The notes beneath the pieces are model-generated. The model worked only from the letters and a program-made list of their open reading frames with translations. It made no database searches and was not told the origin of the DNA. DNA of 64,000 nt from Stutzerimonas stutzeri (lineage in GTDB: Bacteria; Pseudomonadota; Gammaproteobacteria; Pseudomonadales; Pseudomonadaceae): contig NZ_JYHV01000019.1 of assembly GCF_000952685.1 (NCBI RefSeq), forward strand, positions 1 through 64,000, in the 5' to 3' direction. The stretch's first letter is position 1. Every line of letters starts with the position of its first letter. A program made the translations under genes and the position numbers. Below are positions 1-12,179 of this stretch, in pieces.

Positions 1-51
1 CCCCCCCCCCCGCCACGGCTGCCTTTTATTCCGCGATCCAGGAGCGTTCAC

Positions 52-216
52 ATGATTGGCGACTATTCATCGATAAATGATCATTTGGAAACTGCACGCA
101 GGCTTGCTGACAGCGCTGAAACCAAGGCGGATCCTGCAATCTACCGAGAAGCAATCGACGAACTGGTAGCCGCGATACGGTTGCTGATGCGCAACAGCCC
201 GGAAAGCGAAGACTGA
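52..216 (+). CDS. Small hypothetical protein, 54 aa
   Basis: An ATG-initiated reading frame of 54 codons with a GGAG ribosome binding site at 41-44, seven bases before the start. The product is acidic and mostly predicted helical (residues about 10-45, rich in Ala, Glu, Arg and Leu) and has no Cys or membrane segment. I recognise no domain. It lies about 100 bp ahead of the topoisomerase IB gene in the same direction and may be co-transcribed. The ribosome binding site and normal codon use support a real gene; the function is unknown. Confidence 0.55.
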   Translation: MIGDYSSINDHLETARRLADSAETKADPAIYREAIDELVAAIRLLMRNSPESED

Positions 217-315
217 TCGCAATTCGTTCACTCGCCGGGTTCATGCTGAAAGGGGAGCGCGCAGGCCAGACCAGTCTGCGCCATCAAGCTGTGCGTATCG
301 CGAGGTGTGTTCCGC

Positions 316-1419
316 ATGCTGATCGATCAAGGCGGTGAAGTTCCTCTGCCATTGGCGGAGGGTATTCGTCCGGTACCGACGGACGAGCAGTCCGATACAG
401 GCACCGCCCTGTGCCCTCCGCTTCCAGCCGATCTCCATTACGTTGATGATCGCAGTCCGGGAATCGGGCGACGGATACTGCGGGGCAAGTTCGCCTACTT
501 CCAACCGAACGGAGAGCGCATTCGCGACGCGACCGAGATTGCCAGGATCAATAAACTGGCGATCCCCCCGGCCTATACCGATGTCTGGATCTGCCCCGAT
601 CCGCAAGGGCATCTTCAGGCCACTGGACGTGACGCCCGGGGTCGCAAACAGTATCGCTATCACGCCCGCTGGCGGGAAATCCGGGACAGCACAAAATATG
701 AACGCCTTCTGGCATTCGGTGCAGCATTACCCCGGTTGCGTGCTGGTCTGGAGCAACATCTGGCGTTGCGCGGACTGCCGCGAGAGAAAGTCATGGCGCT
801 GGTGGTGCAACTGCTCGAGTCGACGTTGATTCGTGTCGGCAACTCACGCTATGCGCGGGAAAACCGCTCCTACGGCCTGACCACGCTGCGTACACGCCAT
901 GTCGATGTGCATGGCGCCGCGATCCGCTTCCAGTTTCGAGGCAAGAGCGGTGTAAAGCATCAGGTCACGCTGAAAAATCAACGACTGGCGCGCATCCTGC
1001 GTCGCTGCATGGAATTGCCCGGGCAACACCTTTTCCAGTACCTGGACGAGGACGGTTTACGCCACCCGGTGAGCTCCAGCGACGTGAATCAGTTCATTCA
1101 AGATATGACTGGTGGTGACTTCACTGCCAAGGACTACCGCACCTGGGCCGGTAGTGCGCTGGCCCTGGACTACCTGCGCAAGCGCGACTGGCAACCGGAC
1201 GCCGTTGCCCGGCGCAATCTGGTCGAGACGGTCGCCCAGGTGTCCCGCCAGCTTGGCAACACCCCGGCCATCTGCCGCCAGTGCTATATCCACCCCGACG
1301 TACTCCAGGCCTTCACCTCAGGCGAGCTCGCCCGGTTGTCCAAGGCAAGAAAGCGCAAGTGGCTGAGCAGCGAGGAAGCCACCTTGTTGAATTTCCTGAC
1401 CGAGCGCAATCCCACCTGA
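316..1419 (+). CDS. DNA topoisomerase IB (poxvirus-like)
   Basis: Type IB topoisomerase of about 367 residues. It relaxes supercoils by nicking one strand through a 3'-phosphotyrosyl intermediate. The N-terminal domain includes GIGRRILRGKFAY and a KLAIPPAYTDVWI segment, as in the bacterial/poxviral family. The catalytic domain has the Arg-containing RVGNSRYARENRSYGLTTLR stretch, KDYRTWAG, and the nucleophile Tyr at about residue 324 in CRQCYIHP. A GTG at 307 lies in frame but touches the GAGG at 302-305; ATG at 316 has correct spacing from that site and is preferred. Bacterial members are accessory enzymes beside TopA, and substrate preference in this organism cannot be read from sequence. 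Confidence 0.92.
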   Translation: MLIDQGGEVPLPLAEGIRPVPTDEQSDTGTALCPPLPADLHYVDDRSPGIGRRILRGKFAYFQPNGERIRDATEIARINKLAIPPAYTDVWICPDPQGHLQATGRDARGRKQYRYHARWREIRDSTKYERLLAFGAALPRLRAGLEQHLALRGLPREKVMALVVQLLESTLIRVGNSRYARENRSYGLTTLRTRHVDVHGAAIRFQFRGKSGVKHQVTLKNQRLARILRRCMELPGQHLFQYLDEDGLRHPVSSSDVNQFIQDMTGGDFTAKDYRTWAGSALALDYLRKRDWQPDAVARRNLVETVAQVSRQLGNTPAICRQCYIHPDVLQAFTSGELARLSKARKRKWLSSEEATLLNFLTERNPT

Positions 1420-1435
1420 CGTCTTTGAATATTGG

Positions 1436-2389
1436 TCAGCGGTAGAGCGATACCTGATTGCGGCCTGCCGATTTCGACATATACATCGCGCTGTCAGCTC
1501 GCTCGATCAGCTGCGCATAGCCGCTGGTGGGCTGACTGAGATCCGCGATGCCGAGGCTGACGGTAAAATGGATGCTGCGCCCTTCATGGATGACCTCATG
1601 CGCCTCGATGGACTGCCGCAGCCTTTCCGCGAAGGTCACGGCCCCCTCGCTGTCTGTATCCGGCAGCAGTACCACGAACTCCTCACCGCCGTAGCGCCCA
1701 GCTATGTCGGCGTCTCGCATGCTTTGGCGGATGAGCTCGGCGGCCCGCTGAATGACCGCATCGCCTGCCTGATGACCGTAGCTGTCATTGATCCGCTTGA
1801 AGTGATCTATATCGAACATCACCAGTGCGGCATTACGGTCGTAACGTCGGTGCCGAGCATAGTCCTGACGCAGCATTTCTTCCCAATGGCCGCGGTTGAA
1901 CAGACCCGTCAGGCGATCAGTGCTCGATAACCGCTGCAGCTCCTGGTTGGCCGCCTGTAGCTGGCGCCGGTTGATGGCGACGTCGGTCACGTCGTAGATG
2001 ATCAGGCAAATCTGGTCAATGTTGCCGCTGAGGCCTTTCAAGGGCATCAAAGTGGTGTTCTGGTACATGAAATCTTCCAACCCGGTGATCGGCTGGTAAT
2101 TCTTGAACCGTAACAAATAGGGACGTTGCTCCCAGATGGTGAACGACGGCGTGCCGAGCGTCGCAACGTTCTCCACCTTGCGCCGAAACCATTGCTCATC
2201 CACTTCGGGAAACAGCTCGAAAAAAGATTTTTCCCGCGCATCTTCAGGCAACCGCCCGGAGCGGTTTTCCATGAAGGTATTCCACACATCGATGCGGTAT
2301 TCGCGATCCAGGACCACAACACCAACGTCGATGCTCTGGACGATCGCCAGAAGCCAATGAAGTTCGCTCAGATTCATCGAGTCGGACAT
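1436..2389 (-). CDS. PAS-GGDEF diguanylate cyclase
   Basis: A 317-residue protein predicted to make cyclic-di-GMP from two GTP. Residues about 10-125 form a PAS-like sensor (DVGVVVLDREYRIDVWN, then a PAS-associated region), followed by a short helical linker and a GGDEF domain from about 155. The active-site signature is GGEEF at 234-238. The inhibitory-site motif RxxD (RDAD, 225-228) sits five residues upstream, so product feedback is expected. There is no signal peptide or membrane segment, so it should be a cytoplasmic sensor. It starts 2 bp after the stop of the REC-CheC-like gene, so the two are almost certainly one operon and one signalling pair. Confidence 0.93.
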   Translation of the reverse strand: MSDSMNLSELHWLLAIVQSIDVGVVVLDREYRIDVWNTFMENRSGRLPEDAREKSFFELFPEVDEQWFRRKVENVATLGTPSFTIWEQRPYLLRFKNYQPITGLEDFMYQNTTLMPLKGLSGNIDQICLIIYDVTDVAINRRQLQAANQELQRLSSTDRLTGLFNRGHWEEMLRQDYARHRRYDRNAALVMFDIDHFKRINDSYGHQAGDAVIQRAAELIRQSMRDADIAGRYGGEEFVVLLPDTDSEGAVTFAERLRQSIEAHEVIHEGRSIHFTVSLGIADLSQPTSGYAQLIERADSAMYMSKSAGRNQVSLYR

Positions 2390-2391
2390 GC

Positions 2392-3375
2392 TCAGGCCAT
2401 CAGGTAGGCGAGTTTGCGAGACAGCAGCTCAACCGAGTCTTCGGTGAACAGCAACAACAGATCGAAATGGACATCATGGCCTTCCAGGCTGTAGCTGATC
2501 TCCACCGCAAGGGTGTTTTTCCAACGCTGCCGATTGAGCCGGATGAGCTCGTCGATCGACGCGTGCTGGCCCAGCACCTGCGGATGCCCTTGGGAGAACA
2601 CCACGTCAATTTGATCGGCGATGCCGCTGAGGCATGCACTGATCAGGAGACTGGACAGATCGAGCAGCATTTCCAGTTCACGGAAGTCCTTTGCGCGCAT
2701 CAGGCGCGCCATGTCGGCCACTTCCGAGTCATGAAAGATCAGCAATGCCTCACCGGCGATTCCACCGCCGATATAACCCTGGCAAACCGCGGTCAGCTTG
2801 TCTCCCTGGGCCGCATCGGCAAGTGCCATGTGCAACTCGCCGACTTCGAGGATGTTCACGTTGGGAATCGGTAGCTGAACAAAAACCCCAAGCACCTTTG
2901 CAAGCAGCGCAGCCGCGCGCCCCATCGCAACGTTCACCACCTCGCGGAAGGCATCACGAAACGGGATGGGCCCTGTCGCTCTCTCACCCAGCGCTGGCAA
3001 CTCGTTGCCCACAATCCCCAGACTGGCCAGGGTCTGTCGCAAGTGCACCGGATCTGCCGGTTTACGAATGAATGCCAGCGCTCCCAGCTCCAGCACCCGC
3101 CGTACAGCCTCTTCCTGAACATCCGCCGAGACCACAATGACCTTGCAGTCGAGTTGCTCATCACGAAGCGCAGCAAGCACCTGATAGCCGTCCACATCCG
3201 GCATGGTCAGGTCGAGCAGTAGCACATCGATTCCGCCCTCGCGTATGCGCTCAAGGGCCTCACTGCCGCCGGCGGCCTGACGGATGTTCAGCGGCCAGGC
3301 AACCGGCAGCGCACGCAGCAATTGCTTGCGCGCCAGGTTCGAATCATCGCAAATCAACAGGGAAACGGCAGACAT
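2392..3375 (-). CDS. Response regulator with CheC/CheX-like domain
   Basis: N-terminal receiver domain (residues about 5-120) with the acidic pair in CDDSN, phospho-acceptor Asp55 in LLLDLTMPD and conserved Lys105 in IRKP. The C-terminal half (about 145-325) resembles CheC-type phosphatases: a first helix FREVVNVAMGRAAALLAKVL, and a second helix LEMLLDLSSLLISACLSGI in which the canonical Glu/Asn pair is degenerate. It may bind or dephosphorylate a phosphorylated receiver, possibly in cis. An in-frame GTG at 3388-3390 would add five residues; the ATG at 3375 is preferred because the receiver fold begins there. It is the first gene of a two-gene operon with the diguanylate cyclase. Confidence 0.85.
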   Translation of the reverse strand: MSAVSLLICDDSNLARKQLLRALPVAWPLNIRQAAGGSEALERIREGGIDVLLLDLTMPDVDGYQVLAALRDEQLDCKVIVVSADVQEEAVRRVLELGALAFIRKPADPVHLRQTLASLGIVGNELPALGERATGPIPFRDAFREVVNVAMGRAAALLAKVLGVFVQLPIPNVNILEVGELHMALADAAQGDKLTAVCQGYIGGGIAGEALLIFHDSEVADMARLMRAKDFRELEMLLDLSSLLISACLSGIADQIDVVFSQGHPQVLGQHASIDELIRLNRQRWKNTLAVEISYSLEGHDVHFDLLLLFTEDSVELLSRKLAYLMA

Positions 3376-3515
3376 GCAGCGCTCGCTCACTTAGCCAGGC
3401 ATCAGAAACCTGGACAGCTTATCTCAGCAAACGGTCGCTGGGTTGGTGACACAAAACTATAATGGCACTTTGCCCAAGAAGTGACTGAAACAACCACCGT
3501 TTGGGCAGTTCCGCC

Positions 3516-4100
3516 TTAATAGTAAGCGTTATCCCGATTGGTGTGATCGGTCACGTCGCGCACGCCCTTGAGCTCAGGAATTCGCTCCAGCAGGGTTTTT
3601 TCGATGCCTTCCTTGAGCGTAACGTCAGCCTGGCCGCAACCTTGGCAACCACCACCGAACTGCAACACCGCGACCCCCTCGTCAACCACATCGATCAAGG
3701 TGACCTGGCCGCCATGGCTGGCAAGCCCTGGATTGATTTCGGTCTGCAGGTAGTAGTTGATGCGCTCGTTCAGCGGGCTATCTTCGTTGACCATCGGCAC
3801 CTTGGCGTTCGGCGCCTTGATCGTCAGCTGCCCCCCCATGCGATCAGTGGCGTAATCCACCAGGGCGTCTTCCAGAAAGGGCTCGCTGACACTATCGATC
3901 CAGGCTGTAAAACGCTTCAGTGCGACGGGAACGTCATCCGGCTTTTCTTCACCAGGCTTGCAATAGGCAATGCAGGTTTCCGCATAGGGCGTACCGGGCT
4001 GAGTGATGAAGACCCGGATGCCGATCCCTGTGGTGTTCTGCTTCTCGAGCAGGTCTGCCAGGTAATCGTGTGCAGCTTCGGTAATGGTAATGGCGCTCAT
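3516..4100 (-). CDS. nfuA: Fe-S biogenesis scaffold NfuA
   Basis: 194 residues, the normal NfuA length. The N-terminal half (1-95) is the degenerate A-type/HesB-like domain. The C-terminal Nfu domain carries [14 protein letters not shown], whose CxxC (Cys152, Cys155) holds a 4Fe-4S cluster at the dimer interface for transfer to apo-proteins under oxidative stress or iron limitation. A GAGAGGAG ribosome binding site precedes the ATG. It is divergent from metH with 266 bp between them. I am highly confident of the identity. Confidence 0.97.
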   Translation of the reverse strand: MSAITITEAAHDYLADLLEKQNTTGIGIRVFITQPGTPYAETCIAYCKPGEEKPDDVPVALKRFTAWIDSVSEPFLEDALVDYATDRMGGQLTIKAPNAKVPMVNEDSPLNERINYYLQTEINPGLASHGGQVTLIDVVDEGVAVLQFGGGCQGCGQADVTLKEGIEKTLLERIPELKGVRDVTDHTNRDNAYY

Positions 4101-4324
4101 GGGAACTCCTCTCAGACATGATGGGCAGTGTACGCCAACCCTCTCCCCGGATAAAGTCCCAGTGTTTTAGTAGGAAATAGAACCTTCCGAGCTGGAGGCT
4201 CCGATAGCTGTCCAGCCCCCTTCACGCGGAGCGTCAGAACCGGTTCGCAAGACGTCACACCCAGCAACGAATATGAGCGCCACTCATACAAAAGCGCTGA
4301 TGATCAAAAAGCATGCAGCTTTGT

Positions 4325-4330
4325 TATCAT
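4325..4330 (+). promoter_or_regulatory. Possible -10 element for metH
   Basis: TATCAT lies 37 bp before the metH start. The expected -35 window contains only a weak match (TGATCA around 4301-4306). The leader between nfuA and metH also holds a short ATGAG-CGCCA-CTCAT inverted repeat near 4272-4286. I see no cobalamin, SAM or SAH riboswitch core in this leader. Confidence 0.25.
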
Positions 4331-4366
4331 TCGCGCTTCTAGAAATCAGCTTTTCAGGTAGTCCCC

Positions 4367-8059
<3,693 letters not shown>

Positions 8060-8061
8060 GA

Positions 8062-8090
8062 AGCACTGCGCCTGTCGAAAGGCGCGTGCT
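8062..8090 (+). terminator. Hairpin after metH, weak terminator
   Basis: AGCAC-t-GCGCCT pairs with AGGCGC-GTGCT around a GTCGAA loop, giving an 11-bp stem with one bulge three bases after the metH stop. There is no T-run. A second GC-rich hairpin (GGCGGCC with GGCCGCC, 8100-8123) follows directly. Confidence 0.4.
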
Positions 8091-8180
8091 GTCAACGACG
8101 GCGGCCGGATTCCCCAGGCCGCCTGCCATGCCCCCACGCTCAAGTCGCAGACGCGTCAACCGACCACCGCACGGTTAGTG

Positions 8181-8374
8181 CTAGTGCTCGGCAAGCCAGT
8201 GCTCGAAGGCTTCCGCGCGCAGGGGCATCGAGAGCAGATAGCCCTGGGCCTCTCGCCGCCGAGCGCTCTCAGTAGGTCATAGACTTCGGCCTCCTCAATG
8301 CCCTCGGCGACGACGCTGCAACCCAGATCATGGGCCATGTTCACCATTGACTTGACCAAGGTCTGGCTGCGCAT
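8181..8374 (-). pseudogene. EAL phosphodiesterase remnant, truncated and frameshifted
   Basis: The reverse strand encodes the last part of an EAL domain. One frame reads LVKSMVNMAHDLGCSVVAEG and on through IEEAEVYDLLRALGGE. After a one-base shift near 8250, another frame continues AQGYLLSMPLRAEAFEHWL and ends at a stop at 8181-8183. Together these match the C-terminal AEGIE and QGY regions of cyclic-di-GMP phosphodiesterases. The N-terminal part of the EAL domain, including the catalytic EAL motif, is absent: an in-frame TAG lies near 8392 and unrelated sequence follows. This is a decaying gene fragment, not a functional enzyme. Confidence 0.8.
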
Positions 8375-8449
8375 GTGCTGGGCGGGTTTAAATAGCTACC
8401 CTGCGAGCACCGCTCGGCTCCGCCACATTTCCCTCTGGATGACGAAACC

Positions 8450-8776
8450 ATGCCAAGCGACACGCTCTACCTACTCGATCAACTTGAAGTTGCGGACATG
8501 CTGGAAATCGACGGCCTGCATGCCTGGCAGTTCGAGCTTAACGATGCCCTCCTCGACCAAGCTGACGCCGCCGCCGAAGCAGAGCTGGCATTCGACAGCG
8601 AGGAAACCGTGGTCACCATCGAAGGACTCGATGGCCGGGAACGACGGGTGTGGCGCTTCAGCTACAACCAGGTCATGGAGGCGACCTATCTCGAAGCGGA
8701 CGATGCCTGGTCACTGGACGAAGGCAAACATCACCTGCGCTGCCTCGGAGCGGTAATCGTTAGCGAAGACGTCTGA
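8450..8776 (+). CDS. Small conserved acidic protein (DUF5629-like)
   Basis: 108 residues, strongly acidic, with no signal peptide or membrane segment. The sequence begins MPSDTLYLLDQLEVADMLEI and contains a beta-rich middle (ETVVTIEGLDGRERRVWRF) and a C-terminal HHLRCLGAVIVSEDV. I recall a small family of this kind next to metH in other pseudomonads (PA1842 region; DUF5629), but cannot verify the assignment here. The ribosome binding site is weak (GGATGA, ten bases upstream). The function is unknown. Confidence 0.75.
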   Translation: MPSDTLYLLDQLEVADMLEIDGLHAWQFELNDALLDQADAAAEAELAFDSEETVVTIEGLDGRERRVWRFSYNQVMEATYLEADDAWSLDEGKHHLRCLGAVIVSEDV

Positions 8777-8918
8777 AGCGCCCGCCAAGCGCGACAAGCC
8801 GCCACCTGTTGCTTCAGTGCTGGTACACCGCTTTGGCGCCAGACCTGTCCTTCGACCCCGCCCCGTCAGTGGTGCTGACGTAAGCGGTTGCTCGATGGTC
8901 GTAACACGCGCTTGCCTG

Positions 8919-9830
8919 TCAGCCTTCGCGCGCGCCGCGGCGCAGCAACAGGGCGATCGCCAGCAGCACCAGCAGGCTGCCCGGTAGCCACTGCCAGCCG
9001 ATGCGCTGTGGCTGGGTGAAGAACAGCAACAACATCGACACAAACGGCACCAGGTAGCTGTAGGCAGTAACGGCACCCGGCGTCAGCACTGCCGTGGCCC
9101 GCTGTTGCAGGAAGAAGGTCATGCCGCTGGAAAACACACCCAGATAGATAACCAGCATCACGTCGCGCAGGTCCATCCGCAACAATGTCGCCGGTTGCTC
9201 CCAGATCGCCCCGAGCAGGCCGATCAGGATCGCGCCTGTCAGCAGGCTCCAGAATGTTCGCAAACCGGCCTGCGGAGCCAATATGCCGCGCTGCAACCCC
9301 CACTTGCTCAGCACCGGGTACATCGCCGAAGCAATACAACCGAAGAAAAACGCCAGCTCGCCAAAGCCGAACTTGAGCTGCGCAAGGTCTCCATTGTTTT
9401 CCGCAACAGCCAGCCCCAGCGCACCCAGCGCACCCAACGCAAGAATCGCCAGTAGCCGACCCGCTGGTTGCTCGACACCCAGGCCACGGCCAATGCAGTA
9501 AGCCAGCAGCGGTACAGTGACGAACAGAGTAGCCATCGACAGCGCACTGATACGGTGCGCCGCCCAGAACATGGTGCCGAAGAAACCGGCCAGACTCAGG
9601 CCCATCAGGGCATACAGCAGCAATCCGGGCATACTTGGCCAACGTGCACCCTGACGCACCAGCAGCGGCAACAACGCCAGCGTGGCGATGCTGAACCGGA
9701 TAGAGGTCAGTAGCAGCGGCGGCAAGCCTTCGCTCATCAACCCCACCGCAGGAAAAGACAGGCCAACGAACAATGCCCAGAGCAGCATGCCCAAATGCGC
9801 ACGAGTGGCGCCACGCTTCGCCTCAGTCAT
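8919..9830 (-). CDS. EamA/DMT-family transporter
   Basis: 303 residues with about ten predicted membrane helices in two EamA repeats (about 12-145 and 160-300), typical of drug/metabolite exporters of the inner membrane. The ATG overlaps the stop of the upstream MarR-family gene by 8 bp (ATGACTGA), so the pair is translationally coupled. Control by the MarR partner is likely. The substrate is not predictable from sequence. Confidence 0.9.
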   Translation of the reverse strand: MTEAKRGATRAHLGMLLWALFVGLSFPAVGLMSEGLPPLLLTSIRFSIATLALLPLLVRQGARWPSMPGLLLYALMGLSLAGFFGTMFWAAHRISALSMATLFVTVPLLAYCIGRGLGVEQPAGRLLAILALGALGALGLAVAENNGDLAQLKFGFGELAFFFGCIASAMYPVLSKWGLQRGILAPQAGLRTFWSLLTGAILIGLLGAIWEQPATLLRMDLRDVMLVIYLGVFSSGMTFFLQQRATAVLTPGAVTAYSYLVPFVSMLLLFFTQPQRIGWQWLPGSLLVLLAIALLLRRGAREG

Positions 9831-10338
9831 CGCCTTGCTCCTCTAGTGTCCGCAGCAATATGCGCAGCCCGCTCGCCAAGGCCTGTCGCTGCTGGTTATC
9901 GAGCGGCGCCTGCAGACCGTCCAGGGTCGCGAGATATTCATCGAGGCAGCCGAGCAATACGGCCTGTCCTTCATCGGTGAGGCGTATCAACAGGCTGCGC
10001 CGATCGTTCGGGTTGGGAACGCGCTGGATCAGACCGGCCGTCTCCAGTCGATCGAGCCGATTGGTCATGGCACCCGAGCTGAGTACGGCGGCATGCCGCA
10101 AGGCGTTCGGTGTCAGTCCTTGCGGTTGGCCGCTGCGATAAAGCGTCGCGAGCAGATCGAACTCGCCGTCGTGCAGACCGTGCTTGCGAAATACGTCGGC
10201 GATGCGCCGGTTGAGGTATTTGGACAGCCGATACACACGCGTAAAGATTGCCATCGGCGATGCGTCGCCTTCCGGGCGGACGTTTTGCCATTGAGCGAGC
10301 ACGCCATCGACGTGATCGCCGCCTTTGGGCTTGCGCAT
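9823..10338 (-). CDS. MarR-family transcriptional regulator
   Basis: About 171 residues from the ATG at 10338, which has a GGAGAT ribosome binding site. An alternative ATG at 10365 would place the 5' end inside a palindrome and has no such site. The winged-helix region includes LTPNALRHAAVLSSGAMTNR as the helix-turn-helix, followed by LDRLETAGLIQR and the wing PNPNDRRSLLIRLT, a classic MarR signature. It is the first gene of an operon with the EamA exporter and probably senses a ligand and represses both. Confidence 0.92.
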   Translation of the reverse strand: MRKPKGGDHVDGVLAQWQNVRPEGDASPMAIFTRVYRLSKYLNRRIADVFRKHGLHDGEFDLLATLYRSGQPQGLTPNALRHAAVLSSGAMTNRLDRLETAGLIQRVPNPNDRRSLLIRLTDEGQAVLLGCLDEYLATLDGLQAPLDNQQRQALASGLRILLRTLEEQGDD

Positions 10339-10359
10339 AGATATCTCCACGAAAAGAAT

Positions 10360-10371
10360 CTTCATGTGAAG
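10360..10371. promoter_or_regulatory. Candidate MarR operator palindrome
   Basis: CTTCA-TG-TGAAG, an inverted repeat 22-33 bp upstream of the marR-like start codon in AT-rich sequence. Its position in the leader is what is expected for autoregulation by a MarR dimer. Only position and symmetry support this. Confidence 0.45.
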
Positions 10372-10491
10372 GTATTTAAACGAAGAACCAAAGGCAAGCG
10401 ATTACGGCTCAGGCGGCGCACTGATCGACGAGTGACGTTTGATCAACCAGGAACCGGGCGGCAACCGGAGCTGCGCGCCCGATGGACAGCG

Positions 10492-10794
10492 TTACTTCAG
10501 CTCGGACGGCGAATTACGAACGATTTTGATCGAGTGTGTGAGCGCAGGCTTACGAGTGACACTGATAGCCTTGCGCGTCACGGTGTCGATGGTGATATTC
10601 CAGAAGCCGGTGTTGGGCACCTTGATCTTCGCTGGAAACTTGTCAAACGCACCGCCGTGATACGCATGACGCCCGCCGTTCTTGAAGCTGCGGAAATTCT
10701 TGTCGTTCATCAGACGGATATTGCAAGGCTGCGAACATTCGATGATCACGAAGTCGTCTTCGTTGAGATGTTCGCGCTGGTGAATGAACTTCAT
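10492..10794 (-). CDS. DUF1883 protein
   Basis: 100 residues from an ATG at 10794 with GGAG six bases upstream; nine further in-frame codons lie before it but lack this support. The sequence (MKFIHQREHLNEDD, ECSQPCNIRLMND, FRSFKNGGRHAYHGGAFD, TGFWNITIDTV) matches my memory of the DUF1883 family. It is probably a small beta-sandwich soluble protein. Members occur alone or fused to TIR domains; here it stands alone. The function is unknown. Confidence 0.85.
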   Translation of the reverse strand: MKFIHQREHLNEDDFVIIECSQPCNIRLMNDKNFRSFKNGGRHAYHGGAFDKFPAKIKVPNTGFWNITIDTVTRKAISVTRKPALTHSIKIVRNSPSELK

Positions 10795-10954
10795 GTACCG
10801 CTCCGGACCGCGTTCTGGCAAAGGCGAAGATTACCATGGGCACGAGCGACGCTGGGCACACCCGGCACGCTGGAATTTGCCACAATGACGCCTGTACACG
10901 GCCTTTGGCGCGCTAGCGCTGGCTTTCACTCCTGCTGATCAAGGACACCCACGA

Positions 10955-12103
10955 ATGTCGCCGGTGCCCCGTTGCGTTGATGCTACATCTCCCCTCGCGC
11001 GCCGCGCGACTCGGGTCGGTTTCTTCATGGCCGGATTCGGTCTGTCCGTATGGGCGCCGCTGGTGCCCTATGTGCGCGAGCGCATCGAGATGAGCGATGC
11101 CCTGTTCGGCACGCTGTTGCTATGCATCGGCATCGGCTCGTTGAGCTGGATGCCGTTATCTGGATTGCTGGTGACCCGCTGCGGCATCCGTCCTGTGGTG
11201 CTGTCGAGCGTCGCGCTATTGCTTTTTGCACTGACCGGAATGGCGCTGACCGAATCGATCTGGGTCCTCGCCTTGGCGTTGTTCTGCTTCGGTGGCAGCC
11301 TGGGTGTCATCGATGTGGTGCTCAATATTCAGGGTGTGCTCATCGAGCGTGGCTCCGGCAAGCGACACATGTCGAACTTCCATGGCATGTTCAGCCTGGG
11401 ATCAATCTGCGGTGCGCTGGCACTGACCGGCGCGCTGACCCTGGGCCTCGCACCGGCAACCGGCACACTGTTGATGATTGCCGTGATCGCTTTGGCCAAC
11501 CTCGCCGTATCATCCGGGTTTCTAAGGAACAAGGCGCCGGGCGGCGGGGTCGCGCTCATCCGCCCGACCGGGATGGTGCTGCTGGTGGGCGCCCTGTGTT
11601 TCGTCGTCTACCTGGCCGAGGGTGCAGTACTGGACTGGAGCGCGCTCTACCTCACCGAGCACAAGGCATTGGAAACCGCCAAGGGCGGCCTGGGTTACGC
11701 AAGCTTCGCCTTGATGGTGACCGTCGGCCGCTTCGCCGGAGCGCCTGTGGTAAACAGCCTAGGGACCGCACGGGTGATCGGTTTCGGCGGACTGTTGGCG
11801 GGATTTGGCATCGGCCTGAGTATCCTAACCGAGCATTGGGGGTTCGCCCTCCTCGGTTACGGCCTGTGTGGCCTGGGTTGCGCCAATGTCTCGCCAGTGC
11901 TTATTTCCTCCTTGAGCCGGCAGCACAGCATGCCGGTTCATCAGGCCATCACCGCGGCGACCACCATCGGCTTTGCCGGCGTACTTGCAGGCCCAGCCGT
12001 GATTGGCGTGATCGCTCACTACAGTTCGCTGACGCTTGCTTTTGGCTTGCTCGCGATACTGTTGTTCGGGCTCACCCTGGGCAGTCGTCGCTTCAAGGAA
12101 TGA
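10955..12103 (+). CDS. MFS transporter
   Basis: 382 residues with twelve predicted membrane helices and the two-lobe MFS pattern. The loop after helix 2 reads GLLVTRCGIRPVV, a reduced form of the MFS motif A. It resembles the YbjJ-type group of small MFS exporters. The ATG start follows a GATCAAGGACACCC leader. The substrate is unknown. It stands apart from the next gene by about 75 bp and could be co-transcribed with it. Confidence 0.88.
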   Translation: MSPVPRCVDATSPLARRATRVGFFMAGFGLSVWAPLVPYVRERIEMSDALFGTLLLCIGIGSLSWMPLSGLLVTRCGIRPVVLSSVALLLFALTGMALTESIWVLALALFCFGGSLGVIDVVLNIQGVLIERGSGKRHMSNFHGMFSLGSICGALALTGALTLGLAPATGTLLMIAVIALANLAVSSGFLRNKAPGGGVALIRPTGMVLLVGALCFVVYLAEGAVLDWSALYLTEHKALETAKGGLGYASFALMVTVGRFAGAPVVNSLGTARVIGFGGLLAGFGIGLSILTEHWGFALLGYGLCGLGCANVSPVLISSLSRQHSMPVHQAITAATTIGFAGVLAGPAVIGVIAHYSSLTLAFGLLAILLFGLTLGSRRFKE

Positions 12104-12179
12104 ATGTCCCGGCGCGGGAGCTGGCAATCTTCGCCACACTACAGACCAGGCCTCGACCTTTGGCTAGAATGCGCGCCCT

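Noticed and set aside
4101..4366. Riboswitch (SAH, SAM or cobalamin) before metH
   Set aside because: No core consensus for any of these classes is visible; only a weak promoter and short repeats.
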